A DNA stretch of 64,000 bases, from positions 558,001-622,000 of the forward strand of contig NZ_JAGSOJ010000003.1 in the NCBI RefSeq assembly GCF_023684385.1. The letters are read 5' to 3'. Of the stretch, positions 32,982 through 42,423 are shown in pieces (the stretch's first letter is position 1; each line of letters begins with the position of its first letter). Under the pieces are notes generated by a model, which had not been told where the DNA came from, did no database searches, and saw only the letters and a program-made list of their open reading frames with translations. The position numbers and the translations under genes were made by a program. The stretch comes from Oceanirhabdus seepicola (GTDB lineage: Bacteria; Bacillota; Clostridia; Clostridiales; Clostridiaceae).

Positions 32982-35141
32982 ATTAAACTCCAAAATAAGA
33001 AACTTTTAATAAGCCTGCTCATATTAGTGAGTGGCATACTATTTAATCTCTATTTTTCAACAATAATTCATCAGCTGCTTTCAAAGCAAATGACAGTTTT
33101 TAAAATTCCCAATTTAATAATTTGTATTCATAGCATGGCGGTAAGTAAAGAGCACTTACTGCTTTTATTATGCCTAAATGGATTTGCAGTTTTATTTGCA
33201 ATATTTTTCTTTGTAGCAAATAACAAACCTTATCAAAGTGAATTAAGGCAAATAACTCCTAATATTTCTACACCAGTATCAGCAGGACAAAAACAGTTTG
33301 GTTCAGCAAAGTGGCTTGCAGAAAAAGAGAAGGATATAGCTTTTGAGAGTTTTAGTTTAAACCCCAATGATAGCAAAGTTAAAATATTAATAGAGCAAGG
33401 ATATGATGATGTACAAGAAATCATGGAAGGAAGGGAATGTGAAAATGAGAAGGAAGAAAATAAACAAAAGCAAGAAGAAGTTCAAGAAAAATCAATATTG
33501 GAAAAACAAGAGAAAAATGCTGAAAATACAAATGAAACAACCAAAAGTATTTGTGAATGCTCCAAAGGTATTTTACCGCAGGGTGGTATAGTACTCGGTT
33601 GTAGGAAGGAAGGTGGTAAAGAAAAAATATCTTTTATTGGTGATGATGTTCACAGTCTATGCATTGGTGCAACACGTTCAGGAAAAACAAGAACAGTGGT
33701 ACTTCAAAGCATAGGAAGCTTAGCTCTTGCAGGTGAAAGTATGATTTTAAGTGATCCTAAGGGTGAGTTATATCAATATACCTATCCTTTTTTAGAAAGG
33801 TTAGGATACGAAGTTATTGCTATAGATTTCAAGAATCCATTAAAGAGTGATAGATATAATTTTTTAGAGCCTGTAATTGAAGCAGTGGACAACAATGATA
33901 TAGCAATGGCTATTGATGCTACATGGGATTTAACTTCTCAGCTTGTAGGTGAGTCAAAAGGTGAAAGAATATGGACAGATGGTGAAGCAAGTATTATTGC
34001 CAGTGCCATTATGAGTGTAGTTTATGACAATAGGGAAGGAAAAAATCGAAAATATCAAAATATGACTAACGTTTATTATTTCATAAGTGAAATGTGCAAG
34101 GCTGTGGGGAACTCAATGCCTATTGTTGAGTATATGAAAAAACTGAGTCCTACACATCCTGCTAAAGCGTTACTTGCTATATCAGAAATTGCACCAAGTA
34201 AAACAAGAGGAAGCTTTTTTACAGCTGCACTTACTACTTTAAGACTTTTTACTAATCCACTTATAAATTCTATGACGAATGTAAGTGATTATAAGCCTAA
34301 GGAAACAGGAAATAAAAAAAGAGCTATATTTATTATTCTTCCTGATGAAAAAACAACTTATTACTCCTTAGCTAGTTTATTTATAACACAGCATTATATA
34401 GACCTTGTAAAAAGTGCAGATGAAAGAGGTGGTAGATTAAAAAATAGAGTAAACTTCTTGCTTGATGAATTTGGAAACTTTGCACAAATACCTGATTTCT
34501 CAAATAAACTTACCGTTGGTGGGGGTAGAGGAATTAGGTTTAATTTATTTTTACAGAGTTTTGCACAGCTTGATGATAAGTATGGAAAGGAGGTGGCGAA
34601 GACCATAAAGGGAAACTGTGAAAACTGGATTTATCTTCAGGCGGATGATCTTGAAACCTTAGAAGAAATATCAAAGAAACTAGGAAATTATACAGTAGCT
34701 ACTTATTCATTAAGTGCTTCCCACGGGAAATATAGTACTCCATCAAGTTCACATAGTATAAATCTTACCCATAGAGCTTTACTTACAGTTGATGAAATAA
34801 GACTTATTTCAAGACCTTATAGCTTGATAACATCAAGAAATAATCCTGCAATTATGTATTCACCAGACTTATCAAAATGGCAATTCAATAAAATCTTTGG
34901 GCTAGGAGATCAGGAACATAATCGAAAGGTTAGACAATTAAGAGAAAACAGTAGGGAAGTAAGAAGTGCGAGTATGGATGATATGGATTTATGGGGAGTG
35001 TGGCTTTATTACACGGCTAATGACCAATTAAACATTACAAAAAATTCAATAACAGGATTACAAGAGAAGATTACAAAAGCTCAAAAAACCAGATATAAAA
35101 CAGGGAATGAGAGAGGAAATGATTATGCTGAAAAAGATTAA
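32982..35141 (+). CDS. VirD4/TraG-type coupling protein
   Basis: The ORF reads from ATT at 32982, which follows AAAGGAG by 8 nt and restores the first membrane helix (KLQNKKLLISLLILVSGI); the next standard start is GTG at 33027 and would cut that helix. Two N-terminal helices and a linker precede the TraG ATPase: Walker A GATRSGKT, Walker B NFLLDEFGNF, VGGGRGIRFNLFLQSFAQL. The acidic linker near 115-175 is Lys/Glu-rich. It docks the relaxosome to the channel. The length (719 residues) is ordinary for the family. The next gene overlaps its 3' end. Confidence 0.9.
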   Translation: MKLQNKKLLISLLILVSGILFNLYFSTIIHQLLSKQMTVFKIPNLIICIHSMAVSKEHLLLLLCLNGFAVLFAIFFFVANNKPYQSELRQITPNISTPVSAGQKQFGSAKWLAEKEKDIAFESFSLNPNDSKVKILIEQGYDDVQEIMEGRECENEKEENKQKQEEVQEKSILEKQEKNAENTNETTKSICECSKGILPQGGIVLGCRKEGGKEKISFIGDDVHSLCIGATRSGKTRTVVLQSIGSLALAGESMILSDPKGELYQYTYPFLERLGYEVIAIDFKNPLKSDRYNFLEPVIEAVDNNDIAMAIDATWDLTSQLVGESKGERIWTDGEASIIASAIMSVVYDNREGKNRKYQNMTNVYYFISEMCKAVGNSMPIVEYMKKLSPTHPAKALLAISEIAPSKTRGSFFTAALTTLRLFTNPLINSMTNVSDYKPKETGNKKRAIFIILPDEKTTYYSLASLFITQHYIDLVKSADERGGRLKNRVNFLLDEFGNFAQIPDFSNKLTVGGGRGIRFNLFLQSFAQLDDKYGKEVAKTIKGNCENWIYLQADDLETLEEISKKLGNYTVATYSLSASHGKYSTPSSSHSINLTHRALLTVDEIRLISRPYSLITSRNNPAIMYSPDLSKWQFNKIFGLGDQEHNRKVRQLRENSREVRSASMDDMDLWGVWLYYTANDQLNITKNSITGLQEKITKAQKTRYKTGNERGNDYAEKD

Positions 35142-35481
35142 AAATTTTTTAGAGAAGATAAAAGAAAAAATAGTAATAACATTAGTAGCAATTTATACAG
35201 CTAGTATGATGTCAACACCAGTATATGCTGTAGAGGGTGTCAGTAATAGCAAAATTGTAACAGGTACAGAAAAGCTAATTAATGATACTACAACTTGGCT
35301 AATGATACTTGCTCCTGTATTAGCAGGACTTTTAATTATATATTTCTGTATTAGAAGAAGTGCAGCAGACGAGATGGACCAAAAGAAATGGAATAACAGA
35401 ATAGTTACAGCGATTATTTCATGTATTGGAGCAGTACTAGGTTCAGCAACATTAAACCTTATTATAGGTTACTATAGATAA
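35125..35481 (+). CDS. VirB2/TrbC-like pilin precursor
   Basis: A 118-residue protein. ATG at 35125 after AGAGGAAATG overlaps the coupling-protein gene. A signal peptide (IVITLVAIYTASMMSTPVYA) is followed by two hydrophobic helices (LMILAPVLAGLLIIYFC; AIISCIGAVLGSATLNLIIGYY), the VirB2/TrbC layout. It would form the transfer pilus or surface channel of the element. Confidence 0.7.
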   Translation: MLKKIKNFLEKIKEKIVITLVAIYTASMMSTPVYAVEGVSNSKIVTGTEKLINDTTTWLMILAPVLAGLLIIYFCIRRSAADEMDQKKWNNRIVTAIISCIGAVLGSATLNLIIGYYR

Positions 35482-35643
35482 ACTACTTCGTAGATTTATC
35501 TATAAAGAATAAAGAATAGAGAACAAAGAATAAATGTTGAAGTATTCTTCATGCTTCAGAATATCTTGAATTTAATTTTGATGAGGCATATCTATAGAAG
35601 TAATAAATAAAAAAATTATAATAATAAAAAGAGGAATGATAAT

Positions 35644-35874
35644 ATGAGAAATTTAATATTAACAACACAAATAAAGACTATGAATATGGTAGGAAAGGTA
35701 AAGAAAGCTCTCACAAGTAAAAGCGGTGAGGGCTTTGTTGATACAGCGGTAAAAATCTTAATCTCCGTTGTGATTGGAGCATTACTTCTTGGAGGATTAT
35801 ATATTCTATTTCAAGATACTATTCTTCCTACTTTAACTCAAAGAATTAAAGAGATGTTTAACTTTAAGGGTTAA
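35644..35874 (+). CDS. DUF6133 family conjugation-associated protein
   Basis: A 76-residue protein with SGEGFVDTAVKILISVVIGA and one C-terminal membrane helix. GAGGAATGATAAT precedes the ATG. The DUF6133 family is found in this position in Tn1549-like elements; the fold resembles small pilin-like subunits. Confidence 0.75.
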   Translation: MRNLILTTQIKTMNMVGKVKKALTSKSGEGFVDTAVKILISVVIGALLLGGLYILFQDTILPTLTQRIKEMFNFKG

Positions 35875-35881
35875 TTATTCA

Positions 35882-35920
35882 TTTAAAGGGCTTTTGCTTA
35901 TAAAACTTAAGCCCTTTAAA
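35882..35920 (+). terminator. internal hairpin in the transfer operon
   Basis: TTTAAAGGGCTT (35882-35893) and AAGCCCTTTAAA (35909-35920) pair perfectly just after the DUF6133 gene. It probably attenuates transcription into the TrbL-like gene or protects the upstream mRNA. Confidence 0.5.
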
Positions 35921-35936
35921 TATTGGAAGGTGATCT

Positions 35937-36773
35937 ATGGAATATTTATTAGTGCTATTAATTGCAGGAATATTAAGTGGTTGTCTTACTTATGTAAATT
36001 CAATATTAAATGATTTAGTACCTATCGCTTTATATGCAGAGAGATATATGGATACAATGCTTGGAACTAATGGTTTAACTGAGATATTCAATATTTTCTT
36101 TGGATTTGGAGTTTCACTAATAGTACTTAAGTTTTTAAAGAAAGGCTTTGAACAGTACATTCTTTGGTCAGAAGGAGATGCTGATGCAGATCCTATACTT
36201 ATGCTTACAGGATTCTTTAAATCACTAGCAATAGCAGTATGTTTTCCAACCTTATATAGTTGGTTAGGTGAAATTATTGAAGATTTAACAGATAAATTGA
36301 TAATGGCAGTAAGTAAAGGTATGGTAACAGATTTCACAGCAATAATTAATGGAATATCAAGTGCAGGACTATTTACAGCTATTATTTCACTGATATTTTT
36401 TATATGTTTCTTTCTCTTGTATCTTCAATTTTTAATGAGAGGAATGGAAATATTAATACTTCGTATAGGTCTTCCAGTAGCTTGTGTTGGATTATTAGAT
36501 GCAGATAAGGGCGCATTCAGGACATATATTCAGAAGTTCTTTCAATCTACCTTAGCAGTATTAGTACAGATTGTTCTAGCAAAAGTAGGAGTAGCTTTAA
36601 TGCTTAATACTCATGTATTTTGGGGTGTTGCAGCCTTAATGCTAGCTATAAAAACTCCAAGGTTCTTACAAGAATTTATTATTGTATCAGGTGGACATGG
36701 TGCAGGAGTTATGGGCAATGTATATCAATCTGTACGGTTAGTACAAATGGCAAAAGGAGCGTTTAAAAAGTAA
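35937..36773 (+). CDS. TrbL/VirB6-like conjugal transfer membrane protein
   Basis: A 278-residue protein with about six membrane helices (first MEYLLVLLIAGILSGCLTY, later FTAIISLIFFICFFLLYLQF and VLVQIVLAKVGVALML) and the Tn1549-family segment GHGAGVMGNVYQSVRLVQMA. It is the inner-membrane channel component. GGAAGGTG precedes the ATG and the next gene starts on its last base. Confidence 0.85.
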   Translation: MEYLLVLLIAGILSGCLTYVNSILNDLVPIALYAERYMDTMLGTNGLTEIFNIFFGFGVSLIVLKFLKKGFEQYILWSEGDADADPILMLTGFFKSLAIAVCFPTLYSWLGEIIEDLTDKLIMAVSKGMVTDFTAIINGISSAGLFTAIISLIFFICFFLLYLQFLMRGMEILILRIGLPVACVGLLDADKGAFRTYIQKFFQSTLAVLVQIVLAKVGVALMLNTHVFWGVAALMLAIKTPRFLQEFIIVSGGHGAGVMGNVYQSVRLVQMAKGAFKK

Positions 36774-36982
36774 TGGAATTAGTAAAAGAAATGGCAAATG
36801 CTTTTGTAATGCTCATTAGAGTAGGAGTAGTGTTAAGAGTAGTTTATTGTTTTATAAGAATGGGAGTTTCAGAGGATGAAAGTGCTATGTTTAAGAAAAG
36901 GCTTAAGAATTCAGTGATGTTTTATGTGCTGGCGGAAAGTATATGGGGGATTAAGGATTTGGTGTTGGGGTATTACTCATGA
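36773..36982 (+). CDS. small conjugation-associated membrane protein
   Basis: A 69-residue protein (MELVKEMANAFVMLIRVGVV...) with two short hydrophobic helices. It overlaps the TrbL-like stop by 1 nt, so it is coupled. Proteins of this size occur here in Tn1549-like elements, sometimes labelled mercury-transporter-like; the function is unknown. Confidence 0.7.
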   Translation: MELVKEMANAFVMLIRVGVVLRVVYCFIRMGVSEDESAMFKKRLKNSVMFYVLAESIWGIKDLVLGYYS

Positions 36983-37058
36983 ATATGTATATAAAAAATA
37001 GGTTGTGATAGGGAATAAGGTTGATATTTATTTAGAGCACCATGATTTTGTGAAAATT

Positions 37059-37088
37059 TTGATTAAATAGAGGAAAATAATGTATAAT
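37059..37088 (+). promoter_or_regulatory. promoter before the DUF402 gene
   Basis: TTGATT (37059-37064), 18-bp spacer, TATAAT (37083-37088). The leader to the start codon is about 140 nt. Confidence 0.5.
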
Positions 37089-37231
37089 ATAGAAGTAATA
37101 ATTGTTGGATAAAATGTTTGCATTGTGTTGCAACAAAATAATAATTTTTAAGGGATAATAGTAATATATTATCACCTAACTTGAATTACAAATAAAGAAA
37201 AAAAATTTAAACTAACGGGGGGTTGAGTTTT

Positions 37232-37780
37232 TTGATTGAAAGAATGTATGCTGATAGACCTAATTGGACAAGGGTTTTACAAAAAAAGTTCAGTACAAAA
37301 TATATTAAAAACATTGATTTTAATGGATATGTTTCTATGATTTATATTGAGAAAGTTAAGCAACCTTTGATAAAAAATATGCTGGGAAAGGACTATTGTC
37401 TTGTTGATGATGGCTATATATGGCTTGAACTGTTGCCAATATATGGTAATTATCATCTAACAGCAATGTATAATAATAATACGCAAATAGTACAATGGTA
37501 TTTTGATATTACTAAACAAAAGGGTGTTAGTGAAGATGGAATACCATTTTTTGATGATTTATTTTTAGATGTAGTTGTATTACCCAATTCTGAAATATTA
37601 CTCCTTGATGAAGATGAACTCAAAGATGCTCTTGATAAATGTGAAATCACAGAACAAGAATACAACACGGCCTACCAAGAAGCAAAACAAATTATTGAAA
37701 ATATTGCAATAGATATAAATACTCTATCAGACTTTACTAATAAGTATCTAAAAGTGATAAATTCTTCAAATAGAGAATAA
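37232..37780 (+). CDS. DUF402 domain protein
   Basis: A 182-residue protein. TTG at 37232 is 8 nt after GGGGGGTTG; the TTG at 37223 is inside that site. It shows the DUF402 barrel (LVDDGYIWLELLPIYGNYHL, QIVQWYFDITKQKG, FFDDLFLDVVVLPNSEILLLDEDEL), a nucleotide-phosphatase-like family with acidic metal ligands. The C-terminal 50 residues are helical. It interrupts the transfer operon as cargo. Confidence 0.8.
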   Translation: MIERMYADRPNWTRVLQKKFSTKYIKNIDFNGYVSMIYIEKVKQPLIKNMLGKDYCLVDDGYIWLELLPIYGNYHLTAMYNNNTQIVQWYFDITKQKGVSEDGIPFFDDLFLDVVVLPNSEILLLDEDELKDALDKCEITEQEYNTAYQEAKQIIENIAIDINTLSDFTNKYLKVINSSNRE

Positions 37781-38050
37781 TTTTATAGTACAATGTTTTA
37801 TACGAAATATTCTAATTTACTAGATATAGAAATTACTTGTCACATAATAACAGAGTACTATGTCTTAATGGTTTTATTTAATAATATGTTTGAAATGAGT
37901 CGTAAGAAGATATAATGTATTAAGACATAATCGTATTATTAGATGAACTAATATTTAAAAAGTATTGCGGTATATTGTGGCAAAGTAAATTAAGTTCATA
38001 GATAGTGCAACCATAAATCTATCAAATAAATAAAGGGGGTACTTTTAATT

Positions 38051-38587
38051 ATGAAAAGAATTTCGAGCTGTTTTTTATTAGTCACAATACTTGGTATACT
38101 AGCAGCTTGTAGCAATGTACAACGACAATCAGTAGAAGCAAATCCGTATGATGGTAGGGTATTAAGTATTGGAATTATTGGTGAGTCCCCTAAGATATTG
38201 GAAGAACAAGTTACATTCTTGAAAATACAATTTTCTGATTTAGAAAAAGAGGCATTTAATTCTCAGTATGATGCAATTTTCATTACTAAAGATAACTTAT
38301 TTGAAGCTGCACAAGGAAAATACGCATCTATTTACAAGGAGTCTAAAATTCCGTTGTTTTTTATTCAGACTGAAAAGAGTTATGTTCCATTTACAGAGGA
38401 AGACCTTTCATATGAGGAGGCAGAAGATATATCTGACCAAACATATGCAACAGGTATTATGTATCGTGATAATAAGTTAAAGTATTGGGGATACGGTTTA
38501 TACAATGATATTAAAAATCAAGAAAATATTAAAGATGTTTATTCTAGAATCTTTGAGACTATTTCACAGAATAAAATGCCAAAGTAA
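38051..38587 (+). CDS. uncharacterised lipoprotein
   Basis: A 178-residue protein with a lipoprotein signal (ISSCFLLVTILGILAAC, acylated Cys at about 20). AAGGGGGT lies 9 nt upstream. The body is alpha/beta (RVLSIGIIGESPKILEEQVT, YDAIFITKDNLFEAA, IPLFFIQTEKS), like a small periplasmic-binding-style fold. No family was recognised. It is element-borne cargo on the cell surface. Confidence 0.72.
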   Translation: MKRISSCFLLVTILGILAACSNVQRQSVEANPYDGRVLSIGIIGESPKILEEQVTFLKIQFSDLEKEAFNSQYDAIFITKDNLFEAAQGKYASIYKESKIPLFFIQTEKSYVPFTEEDLSYEEAEDISDQTYATGIMYRDNKLKYWGYGLYNDIKNQENIKDVYSRIFETISQNKMPK

Positions 38588-38849
38588 TATAACCTGACCC
38601 AGAATATAATTGCAAAAAAATATACGAACTAGCTCGCATATTCTTTAATTTAATGAACTAAATAAAGAAATCAATTGTTCACAACAAAAGAGTAGTGTTC
38701 ATTTTGAAGAAAAAATATAGTTGTTTAATATTTATATATAAACCATTATCGCTAACACAACCTAAATTAAAAATAAAAACATAGTAAAAAACATAGATTT
38801 GCTAATTGCTGGTCTATATTTTTTAGTAATAAGGTATGGAGGTTAACCT

Positions 38850-39020
38850 ATGGAACAATTAGAAAAACAAACCCTATACATTCCACAAGGTATAAAAGCA
38901 AAAACAGAAATCTTTGATGGATTTGGAAAAGAAGAATTATTTCAAGCTATTCTTGCCACTGTGGTAGCAGGAGTAATTGATGCAATTGTATATATGTTTA
39001 CTAAGAGCACCACATTTTGT
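38850..39020 (+). pseudogene. PrgI family gene truncated by insertion
   Basis: GGAGGTTAACCT precedes ATG at 38850. The protein starts MEQLEKQTLYIPQGIKAKTE and reads PrgI-like through the first membrane helix (ELFQAILATVVAGVIDAIVYM) to KSTTFC, where the inverted repeat of an IS1182-type element begins. The 3' half is not found on the other side of the insertion, so a deletion accompanied or followed it. PrgI is a VirB3-like transfer protein; VirB4 would normally follow. Confidence 0.8.
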
Positions 39021-39050
39021 GGAGGCCACTGAAAAAGTGGTCATAAATTA

Positions 39051-39092
39051 AAAGCTTGATTATCATGAAAGAATTCATGATAATCAAGCTTT
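39051..39092. repeat. 19-bp hairpin inside the IS left end
   Basis: AAAGCTTGATTATCATGAA (39051-39069), loop AGAA, exact complement 39074-39092, then TTGTG. It probably shields the transposase from read-through transcription. Confidence 0.7.
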
Positions 39093-39133
39093 TGTGTTAT
39101 AATTATTCCATCAAATAAGGATAGGTGATTATA

Positions 39134-40591
39134 ATGATTCAACATCAGCAGTTAGCTTTTAGCGAATATACAAAACTTTACGATATGATTGTTCCAAAGA
39201 ATAACATGTTAAGAAAAATGAACGAATTAGTTGATTTTTCATTTGTATATGATGAGCTCAAAAATAAGTACTGTCATGATAATGGAAGAAATGCCATTGA
39301 TCCGATACGTATGTTCAAATATCTATTACTGAAAGTTATCTATAAGCTATCAGATGTTGATGTTGTTGAAAGATCAAGATATGATATGTCTTTTAAATAC
39401 TTCTTAGGTATGACTCCGGAGGAGTGTGTGATAGAGCCAAGTTCACTAACTAAATTTAGAAAGCTTCGCTTAAAAGATATGAACTTGCTGGATTTATTAA
39501 TAAGCAAAACTGTATATATAGCAATTGAAAATAAAATTATCAAAAGTAAATCTATCATAGTTGATGCAACTCATTCAAAATCAAGATACAATCAGAAAAC
39601 TCCTAGAGAGATTTTAATGGAATACTCAAAAGAGCTTCGTAAAGCAGTATACTCTATAGACGAAAGTCTAAAAGAGTCTTTTCCAAAGAAAGTGGACAAT
39701 GGAATTTTGGAAGATGAGATTGAATACTGTAAAAAGCTGATAGAAATAATCAATAAAAATGAACTAATATCAAGCTATCCTGTAGTTAGAGAAAAATTAA
39801 ATTTATTAGAAGAAACAGTTGATGATGATATTGAAAAACTTAAGTTATCCAAGGATGACGATGCAAAGGTTGGACACAAAACATATGATACTTCTTTTTT
39901 TTGATATAAAACTCACATAGCTATGACAGAAGAAAGAATTATAACAGCAGCAACAGTCACTTCAGGCGAAAAACATGATGGTAAAGAACTTAAAGCACTT
40001 GTTGAAAAAAGTTCTGAAGCTAGAATTGAAGTTGAAAATATAATTGGTGATGCCGCTTATTCAGAGAAAAAAAATATTGATTTTGCTAAAGAAAATAATA
40101 TTAAACTTATCGCAAAATTAAATAAATCTGTTACTCATGGAAATAGAAGAAACAGCAATATTTTTGAATATAATAAAGATGCTGATATGTATATATGTCA
40201 AGCCGGGCATATGAGTATCAAAAAAACTAGTACCCGTCCAAAAAAACATGCAGAAGACGGAAGTGGAACGGTGTTATCATACTTTTTTGATGTTGAAAAG
40301 TGTAAGGTTTGCCCATTTAAAGATGGTTGTTATAAAGAAGGTGCAAAAACAAAATCTTATTCTGTTTCAATTAAAAACAATAGCCACAAGGAACATATGG
40401 AATTTCAAGAAAGTGATTATTTTAAAAATAAGTCAAAAGAAAGATATAAAATTGAAGCAAAAAATAGTGAATTAAAGCAAAGGCATGGTTATGATGTTGC
40501 ATCATCGTCAGGCCTAATCGGCATGCAGATGCAAGGAGCATTAACTATATTTGCAGTAAACATGAAAAGAATAATCAAGTTAATGGACTAA
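39134..40591 (+). pseudogene. IS1182-family transposase with one internal stop
   Basis: The frame from ATG 39134 runs to 40591 with a single TGA at 39902-39904, where FF-stop-YKTHIA replaces the expected FFGYKTHIA (GGA to TGA). The two halves are otherwise continuous: N-terminal DUF772 domain (DPIRMFKYLLLKVIYKLSDV), catalytic core (KSIIVDATHSKSRYN), and a C-terminal zinc-binding stretch (CKVCPFKDGCYKEG) plus KNSELKQRHGYD. Inactive unless the stop is read through. Confidence 0.85.
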
Positions 40592-40621
40592 GATAGAGAT
40601 AATAAAAGTACATATATAGAT

Positions 40622-40676
40622 AAAAATCCACAACCTATCGGTTAAAATTATTCGAAGGATTGTGGATTTTTATTTT
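40622..40676 (+). terminator. terminator of the IS1182 transposase
   Basis: AAAAATCCACAACCT pairs with AGGATTGTGGATTTTT (about 40656-40671), followed by T-rich sequence, 30 bp after the stop. Confidence 0.7.
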
Positions 40677-40730
40677 TAATTTTAGATTAAAACAATACAA
40701 TACGGTTTTTCAGTGGTCTCCCTCCCGAAC

Positions 40731-41040
40731 CATTGATTTTAAAACATTTATTGTTAGTATCTTTAAAGACTATTCTACCCATGTGGAATGTGTAATAGGA
40801 ATACAACGCAAAGATACCTTGTAATCCTTGAATTCAGGCACTTTACGAGCTTTTTTAACTTTAGCACAAAAGGTGATGATTTTAAGAATAAAGAGCAATT
40901 TAATGGTGTTAAGGTAAGAGTTGGTATGTGATAGGGGATAAGGGGATATGTTATTCAAAATTAAATATAAAGTAAAGAAAGATCATGAAGATAGCTATTA
41001 TGGCTGAAATTTCATGGTCTTTTTGTGTTTTGTAAATTGT
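40731..41040 (+). repeat. att-like repeat, copy 2
   Basis: Encodes IFKDYSTHVECVIGIQRKD then TL-stop, with the GDDFKNKEQFNGVKVRVGM frame downstream and a terminator hairpin (about 40980-41030, GATCATGAA..TTCATGGTC then TTTTT). It extends about 50 bp further upstream than copy 1 and marks the junction right of the truncated conjugative element. Confidence 0.65.
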
Positions 41041-41285
41041 TTATTTGAAATTGTTGTTGTTTTTTGTATATTAATTTAAATAATAAATTAATTGTAAAAT
41101 TAATGATTATTTAGAAAGTGTATCTAAGTTATTGTAGAATATTACTATATAATGTTATTTTGATGATAACAATTAAAATGTAAAAATTTTAGTTTTAGTT
41201 AATTGCGTAGTTACGTATTTAGGTTAATTATATCAATAATCAGAAGTTAGCATTAACGGTATTTATATTTTCGCCAGAAAATAGC

Positions 41286-41325
41286 ATTACCCTCTTGACT
41301 CTTCCTTTGGGTAATCCTTTATACT
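41286..41325 (+). promoter_or_regulatory. MerR-type operator-promoter
   Basis: TTGACT (41295-41300) and TATACT (41320-41325) with a 19-bp spacer, overlapped by the dyad ATTACCC (41286-41292)/GGGTAAT (41309-41315). The long spacer is diagnostic of MerR-family activators that untwist the promoter. It lies 39 bp before the MerR gene, so the regulator controls itself and the genes after it. Confidence 0.75.
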
Positions 41326-41363
41326 AAGTTTATCATTACAATTAAGAAAAGAGGTCAAAACAA

Positions 41364-42344
41364 ATGAACAACCTAATCAAAATCAGAGATGTGTCAAGCA
41401 AGTATGACATAACAGCCCGAACACTGCGTTATTATGAGGACATGGGATTACTGTCCAGCACTAGAAGTGATGACTACAAATATAGAATGTACGACGAAAA
41501 CGCTGTTAGGCGGCTTGAACAAATACTAATTTTACGCAAGTTGAATATCAGTATAAAAGACATTCAACGTGTTTTCAACACTTCCGGTACTGATGTAGTT
41601 TTAGAAGTGCTGGGGAAAAAAGTGGAGAGAATAGACGACGAGGTTGCACTTTTGCATGAGTTGAAGGGGATCGTCCTAGATTTTATACACGAAATCGAAG
41701 AAGTGAACTTTGCAGACAACTCTGACATAAAACTGCTGTATAACAAGGCTAAAGAGATTGAAACAAATTTAATAAGCGTTGATTATATTGGCAAGCCCTC
41801 CAATGTAAACCGATTGATTAAAATAACTGAAGAATTAGATAAAAAAATTCCTGATATAATGGTCGTTAGGATACCGGAATTCAAAGCGGTAACGTGCGGG
41901 GAACAACCGTGGGGGGAAATGTTCAAAGAAGGCGGATATATGTATCAATTGTGGCAGTACTGTCATTTGTATAAAAGTATAATTTTCGATTGTTTTGATT
42001 TTTTGATTTCTAGAAATGACAAAGCAGAATGGATATGTGCCGTTAAAGATTGTGTTACCGATGCGGATGTAACTCCTTTTAAACTGTTCGATTTTTCGGG
42101 AGGGTTATACGCTATGGCAGTGAGTATAGACGAAGATAACGAGAGCATACATAAAGTGGAAGATAAAGTTCGCCGATGGATTGAAACCACAAATTTTGAG
42201 CTTGACAAAGACCGCGATGTTATGTTCAATATGCCTTACTTATATGAAGATGGAAGAGATACTGTCTATAAAGACATAGAAAAAGGACTTGGCTATAAAC
42301 AGATGCAAAGATATTTTCCTATAAAGCTGAAAGATGATATTTAA
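41364..42344 (+). CDS. MerR-family transcription regulator with GyrI-like effector domain
   Basis: A 326-residue protein: winged-helix N-terminus (IRDVSSKYDITARTLRYYED, GLLSSTRS.YRMYDENAVRRLEQI), coiled coil to about 115, and a C-terminal domain of about 190 residues resembling GyrI/BmrR-like effector binders (FKAVTCGEQPWGEMFKEG, FSGGLYAMAVSIDED). It probably senses a small hydrophobic compound. Codon use is noticeably GC-richer than the surrounding mobile DNA, as are the next two genes, suggesting they arrived together. Confidence 0.88.
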   Translation: MNNLIKIRDVSSKYDITARTLRYYEDMGLLSSTRSDDYKYRMYDENAVRRLEQILILRKLNISIKDIQRVFNTSGTDVVLEVLGKKVERIDDEVALLHELKGIVLDFIHEIEEVNFADNSDIKLLYNKAKEIETNLISVDYIGKPSNVNRLIKITEELDKKIPDIMVVRIPEFKAVTCGEQPWGEMFKEGGYMYQLWQYCHLYKSIIFDCFDFLISRNDKAEWICAVKDCVTDADVTPFKLFDFSGGLYAMAVSIDEDNESIHKVEDKVRRWIETTNFELDKDRDVMFNMPYLYEDGRDTVYKDIEKGLGYKQMQRYFPIKLKDDI

Positions 42345-42423
42345 GCACTTTGATAAACTATAATGAAAATTACAACATTAGAGTAGTTAAAAAGAGAATT
42401 AATATTATTGGAGGGAGTTAAAA

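Larger units (their letters stand above)
29264..39020. mobile_element. truncated Tn1549-like conjugative element
   Basis: Contains an oriT-like region, MobC, relaxase, VirD4-type coupling protein, a VirB2-like pilin, a DUF6133 protein, a TrbL-like protein, a small membrane protein and a PrgI stub. Cargo genes are interspersed. VirB4, the CHAP/NlpC protein and later genes of this family are absent; an IS1182-type insertion cuts the PrgI gene and what followed has been lost. It cannot build its own channel but may be mobilisable in trans. Confidence 0.7.
39021..40721 (+). mobile_element. IS1182-family insertion sequence
   Basis: Bounded by GGAGGCCACTGAAAAA (39021-39036) and its inverse TTTTTCAGTGGTCTCC (40706-40721; one mismatch). 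Inside the left end is a 19-bp perfect hairpin (39051-39092) that should block incoming transcription. It carries one transposase gene and a terminator. No target duplication is visible, consistent with a deletion at one side. Confidence 0.85.
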
